Below, in pieces: positions 1-7,547 of a stretch of 64,000 nt of DNA. Location: assembly GCF_001425205.1 (NCBI RefSeq), contig NZ_LMDW01000016.1, positions 682,001 through 746,000 on the forward strand, given 5' to 3'. The position numbers were made by a program, and so were the translations under genes. The DNA comes from Variovorax sp. Root411 (GTDB lineage Bacteria > Pseudomonadota > Gammaproteobacteria > Burkholderiales > Burkholderiaceae_C). The first letter of the stretch is position 1, and every line of letters starts with the position of its first letter. A model generated the notes under the pieces. That model had not been told where the DNA came from. It did not search any database and saw only the letters and a program-made list of their open reading frames with translations.

Positions 1-1244
1 TTCGCGGCCTCGGCCACGCGTTCCGGTTGTTGTTGCTTGGGATCTGCCTTGGCGTCCATGGTCACTTGCTGCGGCGCCACCAGCGCACCCGGGCGGATGT
101 GCTGCAGGCCGTTGACCACGACCTTCTCGCCAGCCTTCAGACCCTTGCTCACGACACGCAGCCCATTGATCGATGCACCGAGCGTGACTTCGCGGTAGAC
201 CGCCTTGTTGTCTTCGCCCACGACCATCACGAACTTCTTGTTCTGGTCGGTGCCGATGGCGCGTTCGCTCACGAGCAGCGCGGTGTCGTTGCGGGCCTGG
301 CCCATGCGGATGCGGGCGAACTGGCCGGGGATGAGTGCGCCGTCCTTGTTGTCGAACGAGGCACGCACGCGCACCGTGCCGCTCTTGGCGTCGACCTGGT
401 TGTCGATCAGCTGCAGCTTGCCGGTGAAGGGCGTGCCGTCGAGGCCGGCAGTGCCCATCTGCACGGGAATGCTCTCGATCTGGCCTCGGGCGCTGGAGCC
501 GCTTGGCAGGTCTTTAAGGGCCCGTGTGATGACCTGCTCATCGGCATCGAAGCTCGCGTAGATCGGGCTCACCGACACCAGCGTCGTCAGCACCGGCGCG
601 CCGGGGCCCGCGGCGACGAGGTTGCCCACCGTCACTTCGAGCTTGCCGATGCGGCCCGACACCGGCGCCCGCACCTGGGTGTAGCCCAGGCTCAAGCGCG
701 CGGTCTGCAGTTGGGCCTGGGCGGCGCGCAGGTTGGCGTTGGCTTCGCTGCCCGCATTCACACGCTCGTCGTACTCGCGCTGGGCAATGGCCTTGTCGTC
801 CCACAGGCGCTTGGCGCGCTCCTGCTCGCTGCGGCTGAACGACTGGCGGGCCTGCGCGGAGGCCACCTGCGCTTCGGCGCGCTCGACCTCGGCCGCGTAG
901 GGCGCGGGGTCGATGGTGATCAGCAGGTCGCCCTGCTTCACCAGCGCGCCTTCGCGGAAGTGCACCGACTGCACGGCGCCCGCGACGCGGGAGCGCACAT
1001 CGACGCGCTGGACGGCTTCGAGCCGGCCCGAGAACTCGTCCCAGGCGTTGATCTCGCTCGATGCGACGGTGGCAACCGACACCGGCGTGGCCTGCGGCGC
1101 GGCCGGGGCGTTGTTGGCCTCGGCCTTGAAACTGTGCATGCCCAGCACGGCGGCCGCCACGGCCAGCAGTGCGGTGAGGCCGGTCACGGCGGGCCACAGG
1201 CCCTTGCGGGCGACGGAAGACAGCTTTTTCTCGTTGTTCGACAT
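1..1244 (-). CDS. RND efflux periplasmic adaptor subunit (HlyD/AcrA/MexE type), C-terminus cut by the window edge
   Basis: This is a membrane fusion protein that would join an inner-membrane RND pump to an outer-membrane channel. The start codon at 1244 is preceded by an AGAAGGA ribosome site, and 414 codons are visible before the window ends. After a short basic N-terminus there is one membrane segment (about residues 17-36) with no lipobox Cys. A biotinyl/lipoyl-like half motif follows (FREGALVKQGDLL), then a coiled-coil hairpin rich in Ala, Gln and Arg (about 105-165), the second lipoyl half (RAPVSGRIG), and beta-barrel and membrane-proximal domains. This order is typical of AcrA/MexE adaptors. 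The pump gene probably lies beyond the left edge. The substrate cannot be told from the sequence. Confidence 0.9.
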   Translation of the reverse strand, partial: MSNNEKKLSSVARKGLWPAVTGLTALLAVAAAVLGMHSFKAEANNAPAAPQATPVSVATVASSEINAWDEFSGRLEAVQRVDVRSRVAGAVQSVHFREGALVKQGDLLITIDPAPYAAEVERAEAQVASAQARQSFSRSEQERAKRLWDDKAIAQREYDERVNAGSEANANLRAAQAQLQTARLSLGYTQVRAPVSGRIGKLEVTVGNLVAAGPGAPVLTTLVSVSPIYASFDADEQVITRALKDLPSGSSARGQIESIPVQMGTAGLDGTPFTGKLQLIDNQVDAKSGTVRVRASFDNKDGALIPGQFARIRMGQARNDTALLVSERAIGTDQNKKFVMVVGEDNKAVYREVTLGASINGLRVVSKGLKAGEKVVVNGLQHIRPGALVAPQQVTMDAKADPKQQQPERVAEAA

Positions 1245-1391
1245 GATGGTTCGTCCTTCTCGATGACTTCAGGGATGCAACAGGCCACCCCGGCGCTTTT
1301 GGCACCAGGCGGCGGAATTCAGAAAAAACAGGGGCCTCGCACGCTGCCGCGCTGGCGGCGTGTCGATCAGGCAGCCGGGATCGGCCGGGAA

Positions 1392-2276
1392 CTAGCTGGG
1401 GTGGTTGGGTGCCGCCGGCGGCGGCGTGGTCGCGCTGAAAAACTCGCGGAAGTGCTGCTGCACCGTGGCCTCACAGGCCACGCAACCCGTGTTCTCGGTG
1501 TCGTAGAGCGCCTTGGGCCAGTCGGTCGCGCTGGGCAGCACGCTGCTCGTGACCTCGATGCCGGCGGCGCGCAAGCGGCCGGCAAAGGTCAGCGCCTCGT
1601 CGCGCATGGCGTCGTCCTGCCCCACCAGCACCAGCGCAGGCGCCAGGGCCGACAGCCGCAGCGAACCGCTCGGCACCGCATAGGGGTGCGTAGCGTTCGA
1701 GGGGCAGCTCAGGTACTTCTCCCAGCCGCTGGCCCAGCGGCATTCGGCCGCATCGCTGGTGGCCTTGCGCAGCGATGCGGTGCCGGCGCAAGGGTCGAGC
1801 ATGGGCGACAGCAGAATCTGGCCGGCCACCGGCGGATGCGCCCGGTCGCGGGCGATCAGCGCCACCGCGGCCGCCAGGTTGCCACCGGCTTCCTCGCCGG
1901 CCAAGTACACCTGCGCGCCCTTGCCGCCGAGCTTGGTGCGCTGCTTGTAGAGCCATTCGAGGGCGGCATAGCCCACTTCGATCGGCTCCGGGAACGGCGA
2001 CTGGGGCGCCAGCGGGTAAGCCAGCGACACCACCACCGCACCCGCGCCGGCCAGCAGCCGGGCCACGTTGCGGCCGTTGTCGAGGCCGCCGCAGACGAAG
2101 GTGCCGCCATGGAAATGCAGCACCAGCGGTGCGACTTCACCCTTGGCACGCTGGCCATACACACGGGCACCGACCGGTTCGCGGCCGGGCAGCTCGATCG
2201 ACAGATCGGCTTCCACGCCCTGCACCGCCGCACGGGCGGCGGCTTCGGCAGAACGGGACGATGGAACGGGTGACAT
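1392..2276 (-). CDS. alpha/beta hydrolase-fold protein (HSL/esterase-like) lacking the nucleophilic Ser
   Basis: The 294-residue protein has the layout of the hormone-sensitive-lipase (alpha/beta hydrolase-3) family. An oxyanion HGG motif is at 56-58 in FHGGTF, and the nucleophile elbow has the usual spacing at 125-133. The elbow reads GEEAGG where active members have GDSAGG, so Glu129 replaces the catalytic Ser. An acid candidate remains (VGQDD, Asp221/222). No His is present where the third triad residue is expected (PSATDWPKAL). The reading frame is otherwise clean and full length, so this is not simple decay. It may be a non-catalytic or repurposed member. It lies upstream of the efflux adaptor on the same strand and divergent from a LysR gene that may regulate it. 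Confidence 0.85.
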   Translation of the reverse strand: MSPVPSSRSAEAAARAAVQGVEADLSIELPGREPVGARVYGQRAKGEVAPLVLHFHGGTFVCGGLDNGRNVARLLAGAGAVVVSLAYPLAPQSPFPEPIEVGYAALEWLYKQRTKLGGKGAQVYLAGEEAGGNLAAAVALIARDRAHPPVAGQILLSPMLDPCAGTASLRKATSDAAECRWASGWEKYLSCPSNATHPYAVPSGSLRLSALAPALVLVGQDDAMRDEALTFAGRLRAAGIEVTSSVLPSATDWPKALYDTENTGCVACEATVQQHFREFFSATTPPPAAPNHPS

Positions 2277-2460
2277 GGGCGACCTCAGGGAATTGGGCGA
2301 TGGTTGAAATATAAGTCGCCCGGTGCAGCGTTGAAACAGGCAAGCCGGCCCTACTCTGTTTCCAAACCGACAACAATCGGGGCCACCCGCAAAGGGTTTG
2401 GCAGCTTGTGTGAGAATCCGCCTCCCCCGGTGTGGGCCGGGTACCCAGAACAGGCATTCA

Positions 2461-3375
2461 ATGGATCAAATCCAGGCCATGCGGATCTTTGTCCGCGTCG
2501 TGGAAGCCGGCACATTCACCCGTGCGGCGGACTCTCTCGCCCTGCCCAAAGGCACGGTCACCAAACAGATCCAGGCGCTCGAATCGCGCCTGCGCGTGAA
2601 GCTTCTCAACCGCACCACGCGGCGCGTCACGGTCACGCCCGACGGCGCGGCCTACTTCGAGCGGGCGGCGCGCCTGCTCAACGACTTCGACGACATGGAA
2701 GCCAGCATGACGAATGCGCAGGCCAACCCCACGGGGCGACTGCGCATCGACGTCGGCACCTCGGTGGCAAGGCAGATCATCCTGCCTGCGCTGGCGAGCT
2801 TCTGCGACCGCTACCCGGACATCCAGGTCGACCTGGGGGTGAGCGACCGTACCGTCGACCTGATCAGCGACAACGTCGACTGCGTGATTCGCGCCGGCGA
2901 GCTCAACGACCAGTCGCTGGTGGCGCGGCGCATCGGCACGCTGCACTTCGTCACCGTGGCATCGCCGGCGTACGTGAAGCGCTATGGCGTGCCGCAGCAT
3001 CCGAGCGACATCGAGAAGCGCCACCATGTGGTGAGCTACTTCTCGGGCACCACGCGGCGCGTCTACCCGCACGAGTTCAAGAAGGGCGACGAGCAGATCG
3101 AGCTGAACGGGCCGTACCGCGTGTCGGTGAACGAGAGCAACGCGCACATCACCGCGGTGCTGGGCGGCTTCGGCATCTCGCAGTGCATCACCTTCATGGC
3201 CGAGCCGCTGCTGGAAAGCGGCGAGCTGATCGAGCTGCTGCCCGATTGGCATCGCGACCCGTTGCCGATCCACGTCGTGTACCCGCCCAACCGCCACCTG
3301 AGCGCGAAGGTGCGCGCGTTCGTGGACTGGGCGGCGGAGCTGTTCGCCAAGAATCCGCGGCTGCAGCGCCGCTGA
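2461..3375 (+). CDS. LysR family transcriptional regulator
   Basis: This 304-residue DNA-binding regulator belongs to the LysR group typified by Burkholderiales CrgA/DsdC-like proteins. The N-terminal winged helix-turn-helix spans about residues 1-60 (MRIFVRVVEAGTFTRAADSL, then QALESRLRVKLLNRTTRR). The periplasmic-binding-protein-like effector domain starts near 90 (GRLRIDVGTSVARQ). The start at 2461 fits the family, whose N-terminus is usually MDxxxAMRxF. It is transcribed away from the hydrolase-like gene and the efflux adaptor, with a 184-base shared promoter region, so regulation of that block is likely. The effector cannot be predicted. Confidence 0.9.
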   Translation: MDQIQAMRIFVRVVEAGTFTRAADSLALPKGTVTKQIQALESRLRVKLLNRTTRRVTVTPDGAAYFERAARLLNDFDDMEASMTNAQANPTGRLRIDVGTSVARQIILPALASFCDRYPDIQVDLGVSDRTVDLISDNVDCVIRAGELNDQSLVARRIGTLHFVTVASPAYVKRYGVPQHPSDIEKRHHVVSYFSGTTRRVYPHEFKKGDEQIELNGPYRVSVNESNAHITAVLGGFGISQCITFMAEPLLESGELIELLPDWHRDPLPIHVVYPPNRHLSAKVRAFVDWAAELFAKNPRLQRR

Positions 3376-3381
3376 ATCGAA

Positions 3382-3843
3382 CTACGCCGGCTCGCAGCGC
3401 ACCTCGGTCTTCACCGAATTGGCGATGAAGCATTCTTCATGCGCCCGGTGGTGCATCTGCTCGATCTGCTCGCGCGTAGGAATGTTCTCGCCCGAGAACG
3501 CCACCTCCGGCCGCAGCGTGACCAGCGTCATGGCCATCTTGCCGTCGGCGTTCTTCTCCATCACGCCGGTGGCCGCGTCGAAGTAGCGGTCGACGACGAA
3601 CTTGCGCTTCACGGCCATCGTGAGAAACCACAGCATGTGGCAGTTCGAAAGCGAGGCGACGAACATCTCCTCCGGATCGACCGCCGACGCATCCGACATC
3701 GGCAGCGGCACCACGTGCGGCGACGACGAGGCCGCCACCTCCGCACCGCCGTCGAAGCGCAGCACATGCCTGCGGCTGTAGGTGTTGCCGAGAAAGTCCT
3801 GATCGCCCCGCTCCCAAAGGATTTCCGCGGTGTACTGGGCCAT
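3382..3843 (-). CDS. OsmC family protein (YhfA-like redox protein)
   Basis: The 153-residue protein is of the OsmC/Ohr superfamily, which reduces organic peroxides through a reactive Cys pair. Both Cys positions are present: one in SLSNCHMLWF at about 84 and one in HEECFIANSV near the end. The start was placed at 3843 (MAQYTAEILW) because homologues begin there and the longer frame upstream has no matching sequence. The 3' end converges on the LysR gene with 6 bases between stops. Substrate preference (peroxides or other small electrophiles) is not visible. Confidence 0.88.
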   Translation of the reverse strand: MAQYTAEILWERGDQDFLGNTYSRRHVLRFDGGAEVAASSSPHVVPLPMSDASAVDPEEMFVASLSNCHMLWFLTMAVKRKFVVDRYFDAATGVMEKNADGKMAMTLVTLRPEVAFSGENIPTREQIEQMHHRAHEECFIANSVKTEVRCEPA

Positions 3844-3868
3844 GGTCGTGCTCCTTGCTCGAGAGATT

Positions 3869-4462
3869 TCAGAGATGGATGAAGTAGCGGTACTTGGTGA
3901 GGCTGCCCTGGCTGGGCAACGTGACGAAGGTCTCGGCCAGCATGCCGCCATGGGCCGCGATCACCTTCTGCGAGGCGAAGTTGTCAGGGCTGGTGGTGAT
4001 CTCGATGCGGCTCAGCCCCTCGCGCGCGGCCAGCGTCAGCATGGCGCCGAGTGCGCGCGTGGCGTAGCCCCTGCGCTGCTTCCACGGCACCACGTTGTAG
4101 CCGATGTGGCCCAGGCAGTAGATCGGCAAGGCGTCGGTGCCGGGCTGCCAGCGCAGATCGATGCTGCCGCAGAACTCGCCGTCTCACATCCAGCATTTGT
4201 AGCCCGGCAGGCGCGGCACCTGCGTGCCGTCCGGCATGGTGATGGGCGCTCCCCTGGCCTCGCGGTCGACCAGGCTCGCGAGGAACAGTGCGGCATCGGC
4301 CTCGATCGCGGCGCGTTCTTCAGGGCCCGATTCGGGGCGTGACTCGTCGCGCGACCAGCCCCGGTTCAGCGCCGACACGTAGCCGGCCAGGTACCGCTTT
4401 GCGGGCCAGACGAGCTCCATCGGCCGGGGTTCGGAGACGGGACGGGATCGGTACAGCGGCAC
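3869..4462 (-). pseudogene. GNAT family N-acetyltransferase interrupted by one in-frame TGA
   Basis: Two stretches in the same frame together make one complete GNAT acetyltransferase of 197 residues, but codon 93 (4184-4186) is TGA. The first part (GTG start at 4462, GGAG ribosome site upstream) ends at GYKCWM. The second continues at DGEFCGSIDLRWQPG and includes the acetyl-CoA-binding signature QRRGYATRAL and a normal C-terminus (SLTKYRYFIHL). Related proteins commonly have Trp before DGEF, so a single TGG to TGA change would explain it. No frameshift or other stop is seen, so the lesion is recent, a base-calling error, or read through. It sits 3 bases after the lrgB stop and is probably co-transcribed with it. 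Confidence 0.85.
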
Positions 4463-4465
4463 CGT

Positions 4466-5194
4466 TCATGCTCCCATCAGCTTGACGACGAGCGGCACCA
4501 GCAGTGCGGTCGCGATGCCGTTCAGCCCCATGGCCAACGCGGAAAATGCGCCCGCCGTCTCGTTCACCTGGATCGCCCGCGCCGTGCCGATGCCATGCGC
4601 GGCAAGGCCGACGGCGAAGCCGCGCACCGCGGGCTCCCTGATGCGCAGCAGGTTCAGCATTCCCGTCGCCATGATCGCGCCCGAGATGCCGGCAATGGCC
4701 GCGGCCACCGCCGCCAGCGAGGGCAGCCCGCCGATCTTCTCGGCCACGCCCATCGCGATGGGCATGGTGGCCGACTTGGGCGCGAGCGACATCATCAGCT
4801 CGTGCGATCCACCCAGCACCCACGCGATGCCGATGGCCGACACGATGGCCGCGACCGAGCCCACGAGCAACGCCACGCCGATGGGCAGCCACAGCCGCCG
4901 CAGCCGCTCGACCTGGCCGTAGAGCGGCACGGCCAGTGCCACGGTAGCGGGGCCGATCAGGAAGTGCACGAACTTCGCGCCTTCGAAATACGTGTCGTAG
5001 GGCGTGCGCGTGAGCAGCAGCACGCCGACGATGACGATCACCGAGACCAGCACGGGGTTGACCACCGGATTGCGGCCGCTGCGTGTGTGCAGCCACAGCG
5101 CGCCAAGATAGGCCAGCAGCGTGAGCGCCAGCCACAGCAGCGGCGACTGCGCGAGGAAGACCCAGATCTCGGAGAGCTTCGCGGGCGCGGTCAT
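4466..5194 (-). CDS. lrgB: LrgB/CidB family membrane protein
   Basis: The 242-residue polytopic inner-membrane protein is the partner of LrgA/CidA in holin-antiholin-like systems; homologues also carry glycolate, pyruvate or other small organic acids. Family signatures are visible: NPVLVSVIVIVGVLLL in the N-terminal half, PATVALAVPLY, LAPKSATMPIAM, and the C-terminal GLAAHGIGTARAIQ. The ATG overlaps the lrgA stop by 4 bases (ATGA), so the pair is translationally coupled. Confidence 0.92.
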   Translation of the reverse strand: MTAPAKLSEIWVFLAQSPLLWLALTLLAYLGALWLHTRSGRNPVVNPVLVSVIVIVGVLLLTRTPYDTYFEGAKFVHFLIGPATVALAVPLYGQVERLRRLWLPIGVALLVGSVAAIVSAIGIAWVLGGSHELMMSLAPKSATMPIAMGVAEKIGGLPSLAAVAAAIAGISGAIMATGMLNLLRIREPAVRGFAVGLAAHGIGTARAIQVNETAGAFSALAMGLNGIATALLVPLVVKLMGA

Positions 5195-5544
5195 TCGGCG
5201 CTCTTCCCGGTGAGGCGGATCATCCAGCGGAAGGTGAGCGCGGTCACGGTCATGGTGAAAGCCGCACCGACGATGCCCGCCGCAAGGAACGGCAGCCACT
5301 CGCGTCCCACGCGCTCGAAATGCAGCATGACGCCGGCCACCGCCGGGATGAACAGCAGCATCAGGTTGCGCAGCAGATGGTCCGATGTGTCGGCCAGCGC
5401 CTGCGGCACGCCACGGCGCACCAGCAGGCCGACGAACAGCAGCACCATGCCGATCAGCGGGCCGGGAATAGGCAGGACTAGCCACTGCACGAACAGTTCG
5501 CCCGCCAGTTGGCAAAGAAAAAGCGTGGTGATGGCGTAGAGCAT
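5191..5544 (-). CDS. lrgA: CidA/LrgA family membrane protein
   Basis: The 117-residue holin-like protein has four predicted membrane helices and the family motif PGPLIGMVLLFVGL near residue 27. SDHLLRNLMLLFIPAVAGVM in the middle is also typical. It is encoded just upstream of lrgB with a 4-base overlap. It may modulate murein hydrolase activity or act with LrgB in small-molecule transport. The upstream cobD stop lies 21 bases away on the same strand, so read-through from the cobalamin genes is possible. Confidence 0.9.
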   Translation of the reverse strand: MLYAITTLFLCQLAGELFVQWLVLPIPGPLIGMVLLFVGLLVRRGVPQALADTSDHLLRNLMLLFIPAVAGVMLHFERVGREWLPFLAAGIVGAAFTMTVTALTFRWMIRLTGKSAE

Positions 5545-5565
5545 TTTTCTCGCGGGTGTATGTGG

Positions 5566-6555
5566 TCAGGACGCGCTTGTCCAGGCCTGCTTCAGCGCCT
5601 GCTGGCTGGCCGGAGGCAGTACGCCGAGGCGCACGTGGCCGGGCAGGTCGAAGGAGGTGCAGTCGCGCAGCTTGATGCCTTCGGTGCGCAGCGCCGCGGC
5701 CACGTCTGGGTACGGACGGTCGGAGCGTGCGCAAAAGAAATTGGCGTCGCTCGGAAGACATTGCCAGCCGAGCGATTCGCAGACCGCGCGTTGCCGGGTT
5801 TTCCAGTCCTTCAATGTCTGCCGGCTTTGTGCGAGCCAGCGTTGTGCCTCCTCGCCGGTCCAGGCCTCGAGCATCGCCACGCCGTGCGTGCCCAGCGGCC
5901 ATGAAGGGGCCAGCCGTTCGATGCGTTGCACGAGGCTCGCATCGGCGTCTTCAGGGGCAATCGCGTAGGCGGCGCGGATGCCCGTCAGGCCCATGGCCTT
6001 GTTCGGCGTCCACAGCTGCCAGACGCGGTCGCGCTGAGTGGCGTCGAGCGAAGCCTGGCCTTCAAGGCGCAACGGTTCATAGGCGAGGTCGAGTACGCAT
6101 GCACCATTGGTGCTTGCAGCCTGCTGCCGCAGATTGGCTTGCGGCTGTCCCATCGGGCTCGACGGCTCACAGCACCAGCGCAGCGCAGCGTCGGTGTACG
6201 CCTGCGGTGAACGAATCGTTTGCAAAGCCCAGGCCTGCGCCGCTCGCTCATAGTCGCCATAGCTGTGCGCAGGCAGCCAGACTTGCCGGCCGCCGCCCTG
6301 CGCGACAGCGGCGCTGATGCGGTGAATGAACTCGCTCGCGCTCGCCGCGATCACGATGCGTTCGGCCGTTACGCCGTGGAAGGCCGCAAGCCTGCTTCGA
6401 AGCGCCGTGTAGTGCGGGTCCGGATAGTGCGCGGCATCGGCAGCGCGCAGCGCGGACAGCACGGCCGGGCACGAGCCCACCGCGTTGCCATTGGTCGAGA
6501 AGTCGTGCGAAGCGACGCCGGATGCATCGGGACCACCGTGCAGGACCGTGCTCAT
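5566..6555 (-). CDS. cobD: threonine-phosphate decarboxylase CobD (CobC in Pseudomonas naming)
   Basis: This PLP enzyme of the aminotransferase fold makes (R)-1-aminopropan-2-ol phosphate, the linker of the cobalamin nucleotide loop, from L-threonine phosphate. The 329-residue protein begins with the typical HGGP motif (MSTVLHGGPDASG). It has the PLP-binding Lys in the loop TPNKAMGLTGIRAAYA and the C-terminal Arg region (PGHVRLGVLPP). Histidinol-phosphate aminotransferase is the main alternative, but the short length and the setting next to cbiB argue for CobD. Its ATG overlaps the cbiB stop by 4 bases. It is the last gene of the second cobalamin run. Confidence 0.9.
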   Translation of the reverse strand: MSTVLHGGPDASGVASHDFSTNGNAVGSCPAVLSALRAADAAHYPDPHYTALRSRLAAFHGVTAERIVIAASASEFIHRISAAVAQGGGRQVWLPAHSYGDYERAAQAWALQTIRSPQAYTDAALRWCCEPSSPMGQPQANLRQQAASTNGACVLDLAYEPLRLEGQASLDATQRDRVWQLWTPNKAMGLTGIRAAYAIAPEDADASLVQRIERLAPSWPLGTHGVAMLEAWTGEEAQRWLAQSRQTLKDWKTRQRAVCESLGWQCLPSDANFFCARSDRPYPDVAAALRTEGIKLRDCTSFDLPGHVRLGVLPPASQQALKQAWTSAS

Positions 6556-7538
6556 ATCCAACTCCAGCCCGTCGTCACCACGATGCCCAGCGACGCGGAC
6601 ACGCCCAGCGCCAGGGCGGCCCGTCCGCCCAGTTGCGCGGTGCGTTGCATGTCGGCCGCGGAAGGCGCGCGCCCCTCTGCATTCAGCGCATACACCCCCG
6701 GCTTGGCCAGCCGCACACCCAGCAGCAGCGCCATCGTCGCCATCGGCCAGCCACTGTTGGGCGACGGCGTGCGGCGCGCCTCGCCGGACAACCCCGTGGG
6801 CCAGCGCCACGCCGCCAGCGCCAGCAGCAGCACGGTGATGCGCGCCGGAATCCACGAGAGCAGATCGTCCGCACGTGCGGCCCACTTGCCGAGCCAGGTC
6901 CAGTCGCGGCCATTGCGTTCGCCGCGGTAGCCCCACATCGCGTCGGCCGTATTTGCGAAGCGGTAGAGCGCCGCACCCGGCAGGCCGCACAGCACGAACC
7001 AGAACACCGGGGCCACGAGCGAGTCGTTGAGATTTTCGGCGAGCGATTCGATGGCGCTTTCGCGCACTTCGCGCTCGCTGAGTCGGGAGACATCGCGGCT
7101 CACCAGCCGCGCCAGTTGCTTGCGTCCGGCATCGAGCGATACGCCCAATGCGGCTTCGACCGCGAGCACTTCGTCGCGCAGCATGCGCCAGGCGAAAAGC
7201 GGCTTGAGCAGCAGGCCCAGCAGCAACGCGCCGGCCCATGCAGGTAGCGACAGCGCCATGAATGTCTGCATGGCCATGGCAACGCCCCAGGCACCCGCCG
7301 CGCCCACGCACCACGTCAGCGCGCCGATGAAGAACATCGGCAGATCCAGCGGTTTCGCCTGGTACGCACGCGGTGCAACGCTCGAACCGATCCAGCCGAG
7401 GTAGCGCCCCATCCACACGACGGGATGCAGGCGCGCAGGCGGCTCGCCCAGCCAATGGTCGATGGCCAGTGCGAGCCACAGCGCGGCGGCGACAGCGATG
7501 CCGTGTTCAGGATTCAGATAGGGCATGAGAGCTGCCAT
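6552..7538 (-). CDS. cbiB: adenosylcobinamide-phosphate synthase CbiB (CobD in Pseudomonas naming)
   Basis: This integral membrane enzyme attaches aminopropanol (phosphate) to adenosylcobyric acid. The 328-residue protein shows the conserved N-terminal DHWLGEPPARLHPVVWMG motif near residue 27, several membrane helices, the central ESLAENLNDSLVAPVFW motif, and the later GYRGERNGRDW motif, all diagnostic for the family. The start may be at 7538 (MAALMPYL) or 7526 (MPYL); neither has a strong ribosome site. Nine bases separate it from the cobN-like stop, and it overlaps cobD by 4 bases. Confidence 0.95.
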   Translation of the reverse strand: MAALMPYLNPEHGIAVAAALWLALAIDHWLGEPPARLHPVVWMGRYLGWIGSSVAPRAYQAKPLDLPMFFIGALTWCVGAAGAWGVAMAMQTFMALSLPAWAGALLLGLLLKPLFAWRMLRDEVLAVEAALGVSLDAGRKQLARLVSRDVSRLSEREVRESAIESLAENLNDSLVAPVFWFVLCGLPGAALYRFANTADAMWGYRGERNGRDWTWLGKWAARADDLLSWIPARITVLLLALAAWRWPTGLSGEARRTPSPNSGWPMATMALLLGVRLAKPGVYALNAEGRAPSAADMQRTAQLGGRAALALGVSASLGIVVTTGWSWI

Positions 7539-7547
7539 TCTCGCGAA

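Noticed and set aside
27..2273. A long plus-strand open frame over the adaptor and hydrolase-like genes
   Set aside because: Its composition is that of antisense of GC-rich coding DNA, and it spans two genes whose minus-strand products are recognisable.
3844..3951. An N-terminal extension of the OsmC protein
   Set aside because: The extra residues are Arg/Ser/Pro-rich with no similarity to the family, and MAQYTAEILW is a natural start.
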